From the NCBI RefSeq assembly GCF_932526225.1, contig NC_064044.1:1991001-2055000 (forward strand): a DNA stretch of 64,000 nt, in the 5' to 3' direction. The notes beneath the pieces are model-generated. The model did no database searches. It was not told the origin of the DNA and saw only the letters and a program-made list of their open reading frames with translations. The DNA comes from Nematostella vectensis. Taxonomy: Eukaryota; Cnidaria; Anthozoa; Actiniaria; Edwardsiidae. A program made the position numbers and the translations under genes. How positions within the stretch are numbered: position 1 is the stretch's first letter; the number at the start of each line of letters is the position of its first letter. Shown here piece after piece: positions 14,401 to 29,200 of the stretch.

Positions 14401-16130
14401 ACCCTGAAGCTTTTCCCGAATGTAACCTCCAGTCCGATGGTGACTTTGCTTGGGATAGTTTACGATACCAATAGTATTAAAAGTAATTTTCATTACAATT
14501 CCCTTCAGCAATGCCACGTTAGTCTTTCGTTGCGGGCACTTGACTACTAACGCAGCTACCCGGGTTCGATTACCGCTGATAGCCTATTTTTATTTCTTTA
14601 TTCTTTTTTTTTTAAATATCGATACTCAATTATACTGTTCTTGGTGTGTCATGACATAAAAAGAAGGTATAGGGACATTTTTATGTACTCTCAGCATCTT
14701 TGATGTGCTCATGCTTTGTTCAGGATCCTGTACATATTTTATGCACACAAGAACTAACTACATTCCTTGGATAACTTGATTAAGTAGATTCTAACATAGA
14801 GCATAGCGCTCGATAGATTGAAATACCTTTTTTTCCGAGTATACTGTTTTATTTTTCCTAATGTTACTTTTTGGAATTTACATTCGGAAAAATAATTATC
14901 GATTGTAACCTTTTGGAGGTTACACTCGTAAAACAAATTCCCGAATGTAACCCTGAAGCTTTTCCCGAATGTAACCTCCAGTCCGATGGTGACTTTGCTT
15001 GGGATAGTTTACGATACCAATAGTATTAAAAGTAATTTTCATTACAATTCCCTTCAGCAATGCCACGTTAGTCTTTCGTTGCGAGCACTTGACTACTAAC
15101 GCAGCGACCCGGGTTCGATTCCCGCTGATAGCCTATTTTTTTTTTCTTTATTATTTTTTTTTTATATCGATACTTAATTATACTGTTCTTGGTGTGTCAT
15201 GACATAAAAAGAAGGTATAGGGACATTTTTATGTACTCTCAGCATCTTTGATGTGCTCATGCTTTGTTCAGGATCCTGTACATATTTTATGCACACAAGA
15301 ACTAACTAGATACCTTGGATAACTTGATTAAGTAGATTCTAACATAGAGCATAGCGCTCGATAGATTGAAATACCTTTTTTCCGAGTATACTGTTTTATT
15401 TTTCCTAATGTTACTATTTGGAATTTACATTCGGAAAAAAAATTATCGATTGTAACCTTTTGGAGGTTACACTCGTAAAACAAATTCCCGAATGTAACCC
15501 TGAAGCTTTTCCCGAATGTAACCTCCAGTCCGATGGTGACTTTGCTTGGGATAGTTTACGATACCAATAGTAATAAAAGTAATTTTCATTACAATTCCCT
15601 TCAGCAATGCCACGTTAGTCTATCGTTGCGGGCACTTGACTACTAACGCAGCTACCCGGGTTCGATTCCCGCTGATAGCCTATTTTTGTTTCTTTATTTT
15701 TTTGTTAAATATCGATGCTTAATTATACTGTTCTTGGTGTGTCATGACATAAAAAGAAGGTATAGGGACATTTTTATGTACTCTTAGCATCTATGATGTG
15801 CTCATGCTTTGTTCAGGATCCTGTACATATTTTATGCACACGAGAACTAACTAGATTCCTTGGATAACTTGATTAAGTAGATTCTAACATAGAGCATAGC
15901 GCTCGATAGATTGATATACCTTTTTTTCCGAGTATACTGTTTTATTTTTCCTAATGTTACTTTTTCGGAATTTACATTCGGAAAAAAAATTATCGATTGT
16001 AACCTTTTGGAGGTTACACTCGTAAAACAAATTCCCGAATGTAACCCTGAAGCTTTTCCCGAATGTAACCTCCAGTCCGATGGTGACTTTGCTTGGGATA
16101 GTTTACGATACCAATAGTATTAAAAGTAAT
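11490..16130 (+). repeat. Higher-order repeat: second five-unit period (2742 bp)
   Basis: Units from about 11.49 kb match units from about 14.23 kb with a 2742-bp offset. Shared features include the run of a gatatacc unit, a gaaatacc unit, then the gatacct unit with the tgtgggttacactcgtac variant or its derivative. This period is nearly the same as the adjacent 2741-bp one, suggesting successive rounds of five-unit amplification. Confidence 0.7.
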
Positions 16131-19100
16131 TATCATTACAATTCCCTTCAGCAATGCTACGTTAGTCTATCGTTGCGGGCACTTGACTACTAACGCAGCT
16201 ACCCGGGTTCGATTCCCGCTGATAGCCTATTTTTTTTTCTTTATTTTTTTAAATATCGATGCTTAATTATACTGTTCTTGGTGTGTCATGACATAAAAAG
16301 AAGGTATAGGGACATTTTTATGTACTCTCAGCATCTTTGATGTGCTCATGCTTTGTTCAGGATCCTGTACATATTTTATGCACACAAGAACTAACTAGAT
16401 TCCTTGGATAACTTGATTAAGTAGATTCTAACATAGAGCATAGCGCTCGATAGATTGATATACCTTTTTTTCCGTGTATAGTGTTTCATTTTTCCTAATG
16501 TTACTTTTTGGAATTTACATTCGGAAAAAGAATTATCGATTGTAACCTTTTGGAGGTTACACTCGTAAAACAAATTCCCGAATGTAACCCTGAGGCTTTT
16601 CACGAATGTAACCTCCAGTCCGATGGTGACTTTGCTTGGGATAGTTTACGATACCAATAGTATTAAAAGTAATTTTCATTACAATTCCCTTCAGCAATGC
16701 CACGTTAGTCTTTCGTTGCGGGCACTTGACTACTAACGCAGCGACCCGGGTTCGATTGCCGCTGATAGCCTTTTTTTTTCTTAATTTTTTTTTTAAATAC
16801 CGATACTTAATTATACTGTTCTTGTTGTGTCATAACATAAAAAGAAGGTATAGGGACATTTTTATGTACTCTCAGCATCTCTGATGTGCTCATGCTTTGT
16901 TCAGGATCCTGTACATATTTTATGCACACAAGAACTAACTAGATTCCTTGGATAACTTGATTAAGTAGATTCTAACATAGAGCATAGCGCTCGATAGATT
17001 AATATACCTTTTTTTCCGAGTATACTGTTTTATTTTTCCTAATGTTACTTTTTGGAATTTACATTTGGAAAAAAAATTATCGATTATAACCTTTTGGAGG
17101 TTACACTCGTAAAACAAATTCTTGAATGTAACCCTGAAGCTTTTCCCGAATGTAACCTCCAGTCCGATGGTGACTTTGCTTGGGATAGTTTACGATACCA
17201 ATAGTATTAAAAGTAATTTTCATTACAATTCTATGCAGCAATGCCACGTTAGTCTTTCGTTGCGGGCACTTGACTACTAACGCAGCGACCCGGGTTCGAT
17301 TCCCGCTGATAGCCTATTTTTTTTCTTTATTTTTATTTTGTTTAATATCGATACTTAATTATACTGTTCTTGGTGTGTCATGACATAAAAAGAAGGTATA
17401 GGGACATTTTTATGTACTCTCAGCATCTTTGATGTGCTCATGCTTTGTTCAGGATCCTGTACATATTTTTTGCACACAAGAACTAACTAGATTCCTTGGA
17501 TAACTTGATTAAGTAGATTCTAACATAGAGCATAGCGCTCGATAGATTGATATACCTTCTTTTCCGAGTATACTGTTTTATTTTTCCTAATGTTACTTAT
17601 CGGAATTTACATTCGGAAAAAAAATTATCGATTGTAACCGTTTGGAGGTTACACTCGTAAAACAAATTCCCGAATGTAACCCTGAAGCTTTTCCCGAATG
17701 TAACCTCCAGCCCGATGGTGGTGACTTTGCATGGGATTGTTTACGATACCAATAGTATTAAAAGTAATTTTCATTACAATTCCCTTCAGCAATGCCACGT
17801 TAGTCTTTCGTTGCGGGCACTTGACTACTAACGCAGCGACCCGGGTTCGATTCCCGCTGATAACCTATTTTTTTTTTCTTTATTATTTTTTTTTTAAATA
17901 TCGATACTTAATTATACTGTTCTTGGTGTGTCATGACATAAAAAGAAGGTATAGGGACATTTTTATGTACTCTCAGCATCTTTGATGTGCTCATGCTTTG
18001 TTCAGGATCCTGTACATATTTTTGCACACAAGAACTAACTAGATTCCTTGGATAACTTGATTAAGTAGATTCTAACATAGAGCATAGCGTTCGATATATT
18101 GATATACCTTTTTTTCCGAGTATACTGTTTTATTTTTCCTAATGTTACTTTTTCGGAATTTACATTCGGAAAAAAAATTATCGATTGTAATCTTTTGAAG
18201 GTTACACTCGTAAAACAAATTCCCGAATGTAACCCTGAAGCTTTTCCCGAATGTAACCTCCAGTCCGATGGTGACTGCTTGGGATAGTTTACGATACCAA
18301 TAGTATTAAAAGTAATTTTCATTACAATTCCCTTCAGCAATGCCACGTTAGTCTTTCGTTGCGGGCACTTGACTACTAACGCAGCTACCCGGGTTCGATT
18401 CCCGCTTATAGCCTATTTTTTTTTCTTTATTCTCTTTTTTTTTTTAAATATCGATACTCAATTATACTGTTCTTGGTGTGTCATGACATAAAAAGAAGGT
18501 ATAGGGACATTTTTATGTACTCTCAGCATCTTTGATGTGCTCATGCTTTGTTCAGGATCCTGTACATATTTTATGCACACAAGAACTAACTACATTCCTT
18601 GGATAACTTGATTAAGTAGATTCTAACATAGAGCATAGCGCTCGATAGATTGAAATACCTTTTTTTCCGAGTATACTGTTTTATTTTTACTAATGTTACT
18701 TTTTGGAATTTACATTCGGAAAAATAATTATCGATTGTAACCTTTTGGAGGTTACACTCGTAAAACAAATTCCCGAATGTAACCCTGAAGCTTTTCCCGA
18801 ATTTAACCTCCAGTCCGATGGTGACTTTGCTTGGGATAGTTTACGATACCAATAGTATTAAAAGTAATTTTCATTACAATTCCCTTCAGCTATGCCACGT
18901 TAGTCTTTCGTTGCGAGCACTTGACTACTAACGCAGCGACCCGGGTTCGATTCCCGCTGATAGCCTATTTTTTTTTTCTTTATTATTTTTTTTTAATTAT
19001 CGATACTTAATTATACTGTTCTTGGTGTGTCATGACATAAAAAGAAGGTATAGGGACATTTTTATGTACTCTCAGCATCTTTGATGTGCTCATGCTTTGT

Positions 19101-21360
19101 TCAGGATCCTGTACATATTTTATGCACACAAGAACTAACTAGATACCTTGGATAACTTGATTAAGTAGATTCTAACATAGAGCATAGCGCTCGATAGATT
19201 AATATACCTTTTTTTCCGAGTAAACTGTTTTATTTTTCCTAATGTTACTTTTTGGAATTTACATTCGGAAAAAAAAAATTATCGATTGTAAGCTTTTGTG
19301 GGTTACACTCGTACAACAAATTCACGAATGTAACCCTGAAGCTTTTCCCGAATGTAACCTCCAGTCCGATGGTGACTTTGCTTGGGATAGTTCACGATAC
19401 CAATAGTATTAAAAGTAATTTTCATTACAATTCCCTTCAGCAATGCCACGTTAGTCTTTCGTTGCGAGCACTTGACTACTAACGCAGCGACCCGGGTTCG
19501 ATTCCCGCTGATAGCCTATTTTTTTTTTCTTTATTTTTTTTTTTTAAATATCGATACTTAATTATACTGTTCTTGGTGTGTCATGACATAAAAAGAAGGT
19601 ATAGGGACATTTTTATGTACTCTCAGCATCTTTGATGTGCTCATGCTTTGTTCAGGATCCTGTACATATTTTATGCACACAAGAACTAACTAGATTCCTT
19701 GGATAACTTGATTAAGTAGATTCTAACATAGAGCATAGCGCTCGATAGATTGATATACCTTTTTTTCCGAGTATACTGTTTTATTTTTCCTAATGTTACT
19801 TTTTCGGAATTTACATTCGGAAAAAAAATTATCGATTGTAACCTTTTGGAGGTTACACTCGTAAAACAAATTCCCGAATGTAACCCTGAAGCTTTTCCCG
19901 AATGTAACCTCCAGTCCGATGGTGACTTTGCTTGGGATAGTTTACGATACCAATAGTATTAAAAGTAATTTTCATTACAATTCCCTTCAGCAATGCCACG
20001 TTAGTCTTTCGTTGCGGGCACTTGACTACTAACGCAGCTACCCGGGTTCGATTCCCGCTGATAGCCTATTTTTTTTTCTTTATTATTTTTTTTTAATTAT
20101 CGATACTTAATTATACTGTTCTTGGTGTGTCATGACATAAAAAGAAGGTATAGGGACATTTTTATGTACTCTCAGCATCTTTGATGTGCTCATGCTTTGT
20201 TCAGGATCCTGTACATATTTTATGCACACAAGAACTAACTACATTCCTTGGATAACTTGATTAAGTAGATTCTAACATAGAGCATAGCGCTCGATAGATT
20301 GAAATACCTTTTTTTCCGAGTATACTGTTTTATTTTTCCTAATGTTACTTTTTGGAATTTACATTCGGAAAAATAATTATCGATTGTAACCTTTTGGAGG
20401 TTACACTCGTAAAACAAATTCCCGAATGTAACCCTGAAGCTTTTCCCGAATTTAACCTCCAGTCCGATGGTGACTTTGCTTGGGATAGTTTACGATACCA
20501 ATAGTATTAAAAGTAATTTTCATTACAATTCCCTTCAGCAATGCCACGTTAGTCTTTCGTTGCGAGCACTTGACTACTAACGCAGCGACCCGGGTTCGAT
20601 TCCCGCTGATAGCCTATTTTTTTTTCTTTATTATTTTTTTTTAATTATCGATACTTAATTATACTGTTCTTGGTGTGTCATGACATAAAAAGAAGGTATA
20701 GGGACATTTTTATGTACTCTCAGCATCTTTGATGTGCTCATGCTTTGTTCAGGATCCTGTACATATTTTATGCACACAAGAACTAACTAGATACCTTGGA
20801 TAACTTGATTAAGTAGATTCTAACATAGAGCATAGCGCTCGATAGATTGATATACCTTTTTTTCCGAGTATACTGTTTTATTTTTCCTAATGTTACTTTT
20901 TGGAATTTAAATTCGGAAAAAAAAAATTATCGATTGTAAGCTTTTGTGGGTTACACTCGTACAACAAATTCACGAATGTAACCCTGAAGCTTTTCCCGAA
21001 TGTAACCTCCAGTCCGATGGTGACTTTGCTTGGGATAGTTTACGATACCAATAGTATTAAAAGTAATTTTCATTACAATTCCCTTCAGCAATGCCACGTT
21101 AGTCTTTCGTTGCGAGCACTTGACTACTAACGCAGCGACCCGGGTTCGATTCCCGCTGATAGCCTATTTTTTTTTCTTTATTATTTTTTTTAAATATCGA
21201 TACTTAATTATACTGTTCTTGGTGTGTCATGACATAAAAAGAAGGTATAGGGACATTTTTATGTACTCTCAGCATCTTTGATGTGCTCATGCTTTGTTCA
21301 GGATCCTGTACATATTTTATGCACACAAGAACTAACTAGATTCCTTGGATAACTTGATTA

Positions 21361-24300
21361 AGTAGATTCTAACATAGAGCATAGCGCTCGATAGATTGAT
21401 ATACCTTTTTTTACGAGTATACTGTTTTATTTTTCCTAATGTTACTTTTTCGGAATTTACATTCGGAAAAAAAATTATCGATTGTAACCTTTTGGAGGTT
21501 ACACTCGTAAAACAAATTCCCGAATGTAACCCTGAAGCTTTTCCCGAATGTAACCTCCAGTCCGATGGTGACTTTGCTTGGGATAGTTTACGATACCAAT
21601 AGTATTAAAAGTAATTTTTATTACAATTCCCTTCAGCAATGCCACGTTAGTCTTTCGTTGCGGGCACTTGACTACTAACGCAGCGACCCGGGTTCGATTC
21701 CCACTGATAGCCTATTTTTTTTCTTTATTCTTTTTGTTTTAAATATCGATACTTAATTATACTGTTCTTGGTGTGTCATGATATAAAAAGAAGGTATAGG
21801 GACATTTTTATGTACTCTTAGCATCTTTGATGTGCTCATGCTTTGTTCAGGATCCTGTACATATTTTATGCACACAAGAACTAACTACATTCCTTGGATA
21901 ACTTGATTAAGTAGATTCTAACATAGAGCATAGCGCTCGATAGATTGATATACCTTTTTTTCCGAGTATACTGTTTTATTTTTCCTAATGTTACTTTTTG
22001 GAATTTACATTCGGAAAAAAACATTATCGATTGTAAGGTTTTGTGGGTTACACTCGTACAACAAATTCCCGAATGTAACCCTGAAGCTTTTCCCGAATGT
22101 AACCTCCAGCCCAATGGTGGTGACTTTGCATGGGATTGTTTACGATACCAATAGTATTAAAAGTAATTTTTATTACAATTCCCTTCAGCAATGCCACGTT
22201 AGTCTTTCGTTGCGGGCACTTGACTACTAACGCAGCGACCCGGGTTCGATTCCCGCTGATAAACTTTTTTTTTCTTTATTATTATTTTTTTTAAATATCG
22301 ATACTTAATTATACTGTTCTTGGTGTGTCATGACATAAAAAGAAGGTATAGGGACATTTTTATGTACTCTCAGCATCTTTGATGTGCTCATGCTTTGTTC
22401 AGGATCCTGTACATATTTTTTGCACACAAGAACTAACTAGATTCCTTGGATAACTTGATTAAGTAGATTCTAACATAGAGCATAGCGCTCGATAGATTGA
22501 TATACCTTTTTTTCCGAGTATACTGTTTCATTTTTCCTAATGTTACTTTTTGGAATTTACATTCGGAAAAAAAATTATCGATTATAACCTTTTGGAGGTT
22601 ACACTCGTAAAACAAATTCCCGAATGTAACCCTGAAGCTTTTCCCGAATGTAACCTCCAGCCCGATGGTGGTGACTTTGCTTGGGATAGTTTACGATACC
22701 AATAGTATTAAAAGTAATTTTCATTACAATTCTATTCAGCAATGCCACGTTAGTCTTTCGTTGCGGGCACTTGACTACTAACGCAGCTACCCGGGTTCGA
22801 TTCCCGCTGATAGCCTATTTTTTTTCTTAATTTTTATTTTTTTTAATATCGATACTTAATTATACTGTTCTTGGTGTGTCATGACATAAAAAGAAGGTAT
22901 AGGGACATTTTTATGTATTCTCAGCATCTTTGATGTGCTCATGCTTTGTTCAGGATCCTGTACATATTTTTGCACACAAGAACTAACTAGATTCCTTGGA
23001 TAACTTGATTAAGTAGATTCTAACATAGAGCATAGCGCTCGATAGATTGATATACCTTTTTTTCCGAGTATACTGTTTTATTTTTCCTAATGTTACTTTT
23101 TCGGAATTTACATTCGGAAAAAAAATTATCGATTGTAATCTTTTGAAGGTTACACTCGTAAAACAAATTCCCGAATGTAACCCTGAAGCTTTTCCCGAAT
23201 GTAACCTCCAGTCCGATGGTGACTGCTTGGGATAGTTTACGATACCAATAGTATTAAAAGTAATTTTCATTACAATTCCCTTCAGCAATGCCACCTTAGT
23301 CTTTCGTTGCGGGCACTTGACTACTAACGCAGCTACCCGGGCTCGATTCCCGCTTATAGCCTATTTTTTTTTCTTTATTCTCTTTTTTTTTTTAAATATC
23401 GATACTCAATTATACTGTTCTTGGTGTGTCATTACATAAAAAGAAGGTATAGGGACATTTTTATGTACTCTCAGCATCTTTGATGTGCTCATGCTTTGTT
23501 CAGGATCCTGTACATATTTTATGCACACAAGAACTAACTAGATTCCTTGGATAACTTGATTAAGTAGATTCTAACATAGAGCATAGCGCTCGATAGATTG
23601 ATATACCTTTTTTTACGAGTATACTGTTTTATTTTTCCTAATGTTACTTTTTCGGAATTTACATTCGGAAAAAAAATTATCGATTGTAACCTTTTGGAGG
23701 TTACACTCGTAAAACAAATTCCCGAATGTAACCCTGAAGCTTTTCCCGAATGTAACCTCCAGTCCGATGGTGACTTTGCTTGGGATAGTTTACGATACCA
23801 ATAGTATTAAAAGTAATTTTTATTACAATTCCCTTCAGCAATGCCACGTTAGTCTTTCGTTGCGGGCACTTGACTACTAACGCAGCGACCCGGGTTCGAT
23901 TCCCACTGATAGCCTATTTGTTTTCTTTATTCTTTTTGTTTTAAATATCGATACTTAATTATACTGTTCTTGGTGTGTCATGATATAAAAAGAAGGTATA
24001 GGGACATTTTTATGTACTCTTAGCATCTTTGATGTGCTCATGCTTTGTTCAGGATCCTGTACATATTTTATGCACACAAGAACTAACTACATTCCTTGGA
24101 TAACTTGATTAAGTAGATTCTAACATAGAGCATAGCGCTCGATAGATTGATATACCTTTTTTTCCGAGTATACTGTTTTATTTTTCCTAATGTTACTTTT
24201 TGGAATTTACATTCGGAAAAAAACATTATCGATTGTAAGGTTTTGTGGGTTACACTCGTACAACAAATTCCCGAATGTAACCCTGAAGCTTTTCCCGAAT

Positions 24301-25765
24301 GTAACCTCCAGCCCGATGGTGGTGACTTTGCATGGGATTGTTTACGATACCAATAGTATTAAAAGTAATTTTTATTACAATTCCCTTCAGCAATGCCACG
24401 TTAGTCTTTCGTTGCGGGCACTTGACTACTAACGCAGCGACCCGGGTTCGATTCCCGCTGATAAACTTTTTTTTTCTTTATTATTATTTTTTTTAAATAT
24501 CGATACTTAATTATACTGTTCTTGGTGTGTCATGACATAAAAAGAAGGTATAGGGACATTTTTATGTACTCTCAGCATCTTTGATGTGCTCATGCTTTGT
24601 TCAGGATCCTGTACATATTTTTTGCACACAAGAACTAACTAGATTCCTTGGATAACTTGATTAAGTAGATTCTAACATAGAGCATAGCGCTCGATAGATT
24701 GATATACCTTTTTTTCCGAGTATACTGTTTCATTTTTCCTAATGTTACTTTTTGGAATTTACATTCGGAAAAAAAATTATCGATTATAACCTTTTGGAGG
24801 TTACACTCGTAAAACAAATTCCCGAATGTAACCCTGAAGCTTTTCCCGAATGTAACCTCCAGCCCGATGGTGGTGACTTTGCTTGGGATAGTTTACGATA
24901 CCAATAGTATTAAAAGTAATTTTCATTACAATTCTATTCAGCAATGCCACGTTAGTCTTTCGTTGCGGGCACTTGACTACTAACGCAGCTACCCGGGTTC
25001 GATTCCCGCTGATAGCCTATTTTTTTTCTTAATTTTTATTTTTTTTAATATCGATACTTAATTATACTGTTCTTGGTGTGTCATGACATAAAAAGAAGGT
25101 ATAGGGACATTTTTATGTATTCTCAGCATCTTTGATGTGCTCATGCTTTGTTCAGGATCCTGTACATATTTTTGCACACAAGAACTAACTAGATTCCTTG
25201 GATAACTTGATTAAGTAGATTCTAACATAGAGCATAGCGCTCGATAGATTGATATACCTTTTTTTCCGAGTATACTGTTTTATTTTTCCTAATGTTACTT
25301 TTTCGGAATTTACATTCGGAAAAAAAATTATCGATTGTAATCTTTTGAAGGTTACACTCGTAAAACAAATTCCCGAATGTAACCCTGAAGCTTTTCCCGA
25401 ATGTAACCTCCAGTCCGATGGTGACTGCTTGGGATAGTTTACGATACCAATAGTATTAAAAGTAATTTTCATTACAATTCCCTTCAGCAATGCCACCTTA
25501 GTCTTTCGTTGCGGGCACTTGACTACTAACGCAGCTACCCGGGCTCGATTCCCGCTTATAGCCTATTTTTTTTTCTTTATTCTCTTTTTTTTTTTAAATA
25601 TCGATACTCAATTATACTGTTCTTGGTGTGTCATTACATAAAAAGAAGGTATAGGGACATTTTTATGTACTCTCAGCATCTTTGATGTGCTCATGCTTTG
25701 TTCAGGATCCTGTACATATTTTATGCACACAAGAACTAACTACATTCCTTGGATAACTTGATTAA
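21361..25765 (+). repeat. Higher-order repeat: tandem four-unit block (2202 bp, two copies)
   Basis: Units at 21361, 21911, 22464 and 23014 are copied at 23561, 24113, 24664 and 25215 with an offset of 2202 bp. Shared private variants include tttttttacgag, the cattatcgattgtaagg form, gctgataaactt, gccaccttag, gggctcgattcccgc and gtcattacat. Some of the same variants reappear near 40.8-42.4 kb. Confidence 0.85.
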
Positions 25766-26000
25766 GTAGATTCTAACATAGAGCATAGCGCTCGATAGAT
25801 TGATATACCTTTTTTTCCGAGTATACTGTTTTATTTTTCCTAATGTTACTTTTTCGGAATTTACATTCGGAAAAAAAATTATCGATTGTAACCTTTTGGA
25901 GGTTACACTCGTAAAACAAATTCCCGAATGTAACCCTGAAGCTTTTCCCGAATGTAACCTCCAGTCCGATGGTGACTTTGCTTGGGATAGTTTACGATAC

Positions 26001-26200
26001 NNNNNNNNNNNNNNNNNNNNNNNNNNNNNNNNNNNNNNNNNNNNNNNNNNNNNNNNNNNNNNNNNNNNNNNNNNNNNNNNNNNNNNNNNNNNNNNNNNNN
26101 NNNNNNNNNNNNNNNNNNNNNNNNNNNNNNNNNNNNNNNNNNNNNNNNNNNNNNNNNNNNNNNNNNNNNNNNNNNNNNNNNNNNNNNNNNNNNNNNNNNN
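26001..26200. other. Assembly gap, 200 Ns
   Basis: Exactly 200 N characters. The flanks ...tttacgatac and caatagtatt... are directly consecutive in every other unit, so the gap sits between two bases that are normally adjacent. The true missing length is therefore a whole number of units, possibly zero, and 200 is a placeholder. Confidence 0.99.
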
Positions 26201-29200
26201 CAATAGTATTAAAAGTAATTTTCATTACAATTCCCTTCAGCAATGCCACGTTAGTCTTTCGTTGCGGGCACTTGACTACTAACGCAGCTACCCGGGTTTG
26301 ATTACCGCTGATAGCCTATTTTTATTTCTTTATTCTTTTTTTTTTAAATATCGATACTCAATTATACTGTTCTTGGTGTGTCATGACATAAAAATAAGGT
26401 ATAGGGACATTTTTATGTACTCTCAGCATCTTTGATGTGCTCATGCTTTGTTCAGGATCCTGTACATATTTTATGCACACAAGAACTAACTACATTCCTT
26501 GGATAACTTGATTAAGTAGATTTTAACATAGAGCATAGCGCTCGATAGATTGAAATACCTTTTTTTCCGAGTATACTGTTTTATTTTTCCTAATGTTACT
26601 TTTTGGAATTTACATTCGGAAAAATAATTATCGATTGTAACCTTTTGGAGGTTACACTCGTAAAACAAATTCCCGAATGTAACCCTGAAGCTTTTCCCGA
26701 ATGTAACCTCCAGTCCGATGGTGACTTTGCTTGGGATAGTTTACGATACCAATAGTATTAAAAGTAATTTTCATTACAATTCCCTTCAGCAATGCCACGT
26801 TAGTCTTTCGTTGCGAGCACTTGACTACTAACGCAGCGACCCGGGTTCGATTCCCGCTGATAGCCTATTTTTTTTTCTTTATTATTTTTTTTTTATATCG
26901 ATACTTAATTATACTGTTCTTGGTGTGTCATGACATAAAAAGAAGGTATAGGGACATTTTTATGTACTCTCAGCATCTTTGATGTGCTCATGCTTTGTTC
27001 AGGAACCTGTACATATTTTATGCACACAAGAACTAACTAGATTCCTTGGATAACTTGATTAAGTAGATTCTAACATAGAGCATAGCGCTCGATAGATTGA
27101 TATACCTTTTTTTCCGAGTATACTGTTTTATTTTTCCTAATGTTACTTTTTCGGAATTTACATTCGGAAAAAAAATTATCGATTGTAACCTTTTGGAGGT
27201 TACACTCGTAAAACAAATTCCCGAATGTAACCCTGAAGCTTTTCCCGAATGTAACCTCCAGTCCGATGGTGACTTTGCTTGGGATAGTTTACGATACCAA
27301 TAGTATTAAAAGTAATTTTCATTACAATTCCCTTCAGCAATGCCACGTTAGTCTTTCGTTGCGGGCACTTGACTACTAACGCAGCTACCCGGGTTCGATT
27401 ACCGCTGATAGCCTATTTTTATTTCTTTATTCTTTTTTTTTAAATATCGATACTCAATTATACTGTTCTTGGTGTGTCATGACATAAAAAGAAGGTATAG
27501 GGACATTTTTATGTACTCTCAGCATCTTTGATGTGCTCATGCTTTGTTCAGGATCCTGTACATATTTTATGCACACAAGAACTAACTACATTCCTTGGAT
27601 AACTTGATTAAGTAGATTCTAACATAGAGCATAGCGCTCGATAGATTGAAATACCTTTTTTTCCGAGTATACTGTTTTATTTTTCCTAATGTTACTTTTT
27701 GGAATTTACATTCGGAAAAATAATTATCGATTGTAACCTTTTGGAGGTTACACTCGTAAAACAAATTCCCGAATGTAACCCTGAAGCTTTTCCCGAATGT
27801 AACCTCCAGTCCGATGGTGACTTTGCTTGGGATAGTTTACGATACCAATAGTATTAAAAGTAATTTTCATTACAATTCCCTTCAGCAATGCCACGTTAGT
27901 CTTTCGTTGCGGGCACTTGACTACTAACGCAGCTACCCGGGTTCGATTACCGCTGATAGCCTATTTTTATTTCTTTATTCTTTTTTTTTAAATATCGATA
28001 CTCAATTATACTGTTCTTGGTGTGTCATGACATAAAAAGAAGGTATAGGGACATTTTTATGTACTCTCAGCATCTTTGATGTGCTCATGCTTTGTTCAGG
28101 ATCCTGTACATATTTTATGCACACAAGAACTAACTACATTCCTTGGATAACTTGATTAAGTAGATTCTAACATAGAGCATAGCGCTCGATAGATTGAAAT
28201 ACCTTTTTTTCCGAGTATACTGTTTTATTTTTCCTAATGTTACTTTTTGGAATTTACATTCGGAAAAATAATTATCGATTGTAACCTTTTGGAGGTTATA
28301 CTCGTAAAACAAATTCCCGAATGTAACCCTGAAGCTTTTCCCGAATGTAACCTCCAGTCCGATGGTGACTTTGCTTGGGATAGTTTACGATACCAATAGT
28401 ATTAAAAGTAATTTTCATTACAATTCCCTTCAGCAATGCCACGTTAGTCTTTCGTTGCGAGCACTTGACTACTAACGCAGCGACCCGGGTTCGATTCCCG
28501 CTGATAGCCTATTTTTTTTTTCTTTATTATTTTGTTTTTATATCGATACTTAATTATACTGTTCTTGGTGTGTCATGACATAAAAAGAAGGTATAGGGAG
28601 ATTTTTATGTACTCTCAGCATCTTTGATGTGCTCATGCTTTGTTCAGGATCCTGTACATATTTTATGCACACAAGAACTAACTAGATACCTTGGATAACT
28701 TGATTAAGTAGATTCTAACATAGAGCATAGCGCTCGATAGATTGAAATACCTTTTTTCCGAGTATACTGTTTTATTTTTCCTAATGTTACTATTTGGAAT
28801 TTACATTCGGAAAAAAAAATATCGATTGTAAGCTTTTGTGGGTTACACTCGTACAACAAATTCCCGAATGTAACCCTGAAGCTTTTCCCGAATGTAACCT
28901 CCAGTCCGATGGTGACTTTGCTTGGGATAGTTTACGATACCAATAGTATTAAAAGTAATTTTCATTACGATTCCCTTCAGCAATTCCACGTTAGTCTATC
29001 GTTGCGGGCACTTGACTACTAACGCAGCTACCCGGGTTCGATTCCCGCTGATAGCCTATTTTTGTTTCTTTATTTTTTTGTTAAATATCGATGCTTTATT
29101 ATACTGTTCTTGGTGTGTCATGACATAAAAAGAAGGTATAGGGACATTTTTATGTACTCTCAGCATCTATGATGTGCTCATGCTTTGTTCAGGATCCTGT

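Larger units (their letters stand above)
1..26000 (+). repeat. Satellite array, proximal part (about 47 units of ~548 bp)
   Basis: Head-to-tail units begin here at the landmark gtagattctaacatagagc (1, 548, 1094, 1637, 2187, 2736, 3285, 3833 and onward). Spacing varies from 543 to 553 bp, mostly through T-run length and small indels. Order within a unit: the landmark; a T-rich stretch; a cluster of GAATGTAACC-like motifs in both orientations; a tRNA-like segment with a B box; a long T run; then a conserved block ending gcacacaagaactaactag. Many units differ at only a few positions, so the array is homogenised. Two variant families tend to alternate: one has gatatacc with ttttcgg, the other gaaatacc with tttttgg. 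Short ORFs of 60-117 codons recur on both strands with unit spacing and are by-products. The array already runs at base 1, so its left end is outside the window. Confidence 0.97.
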
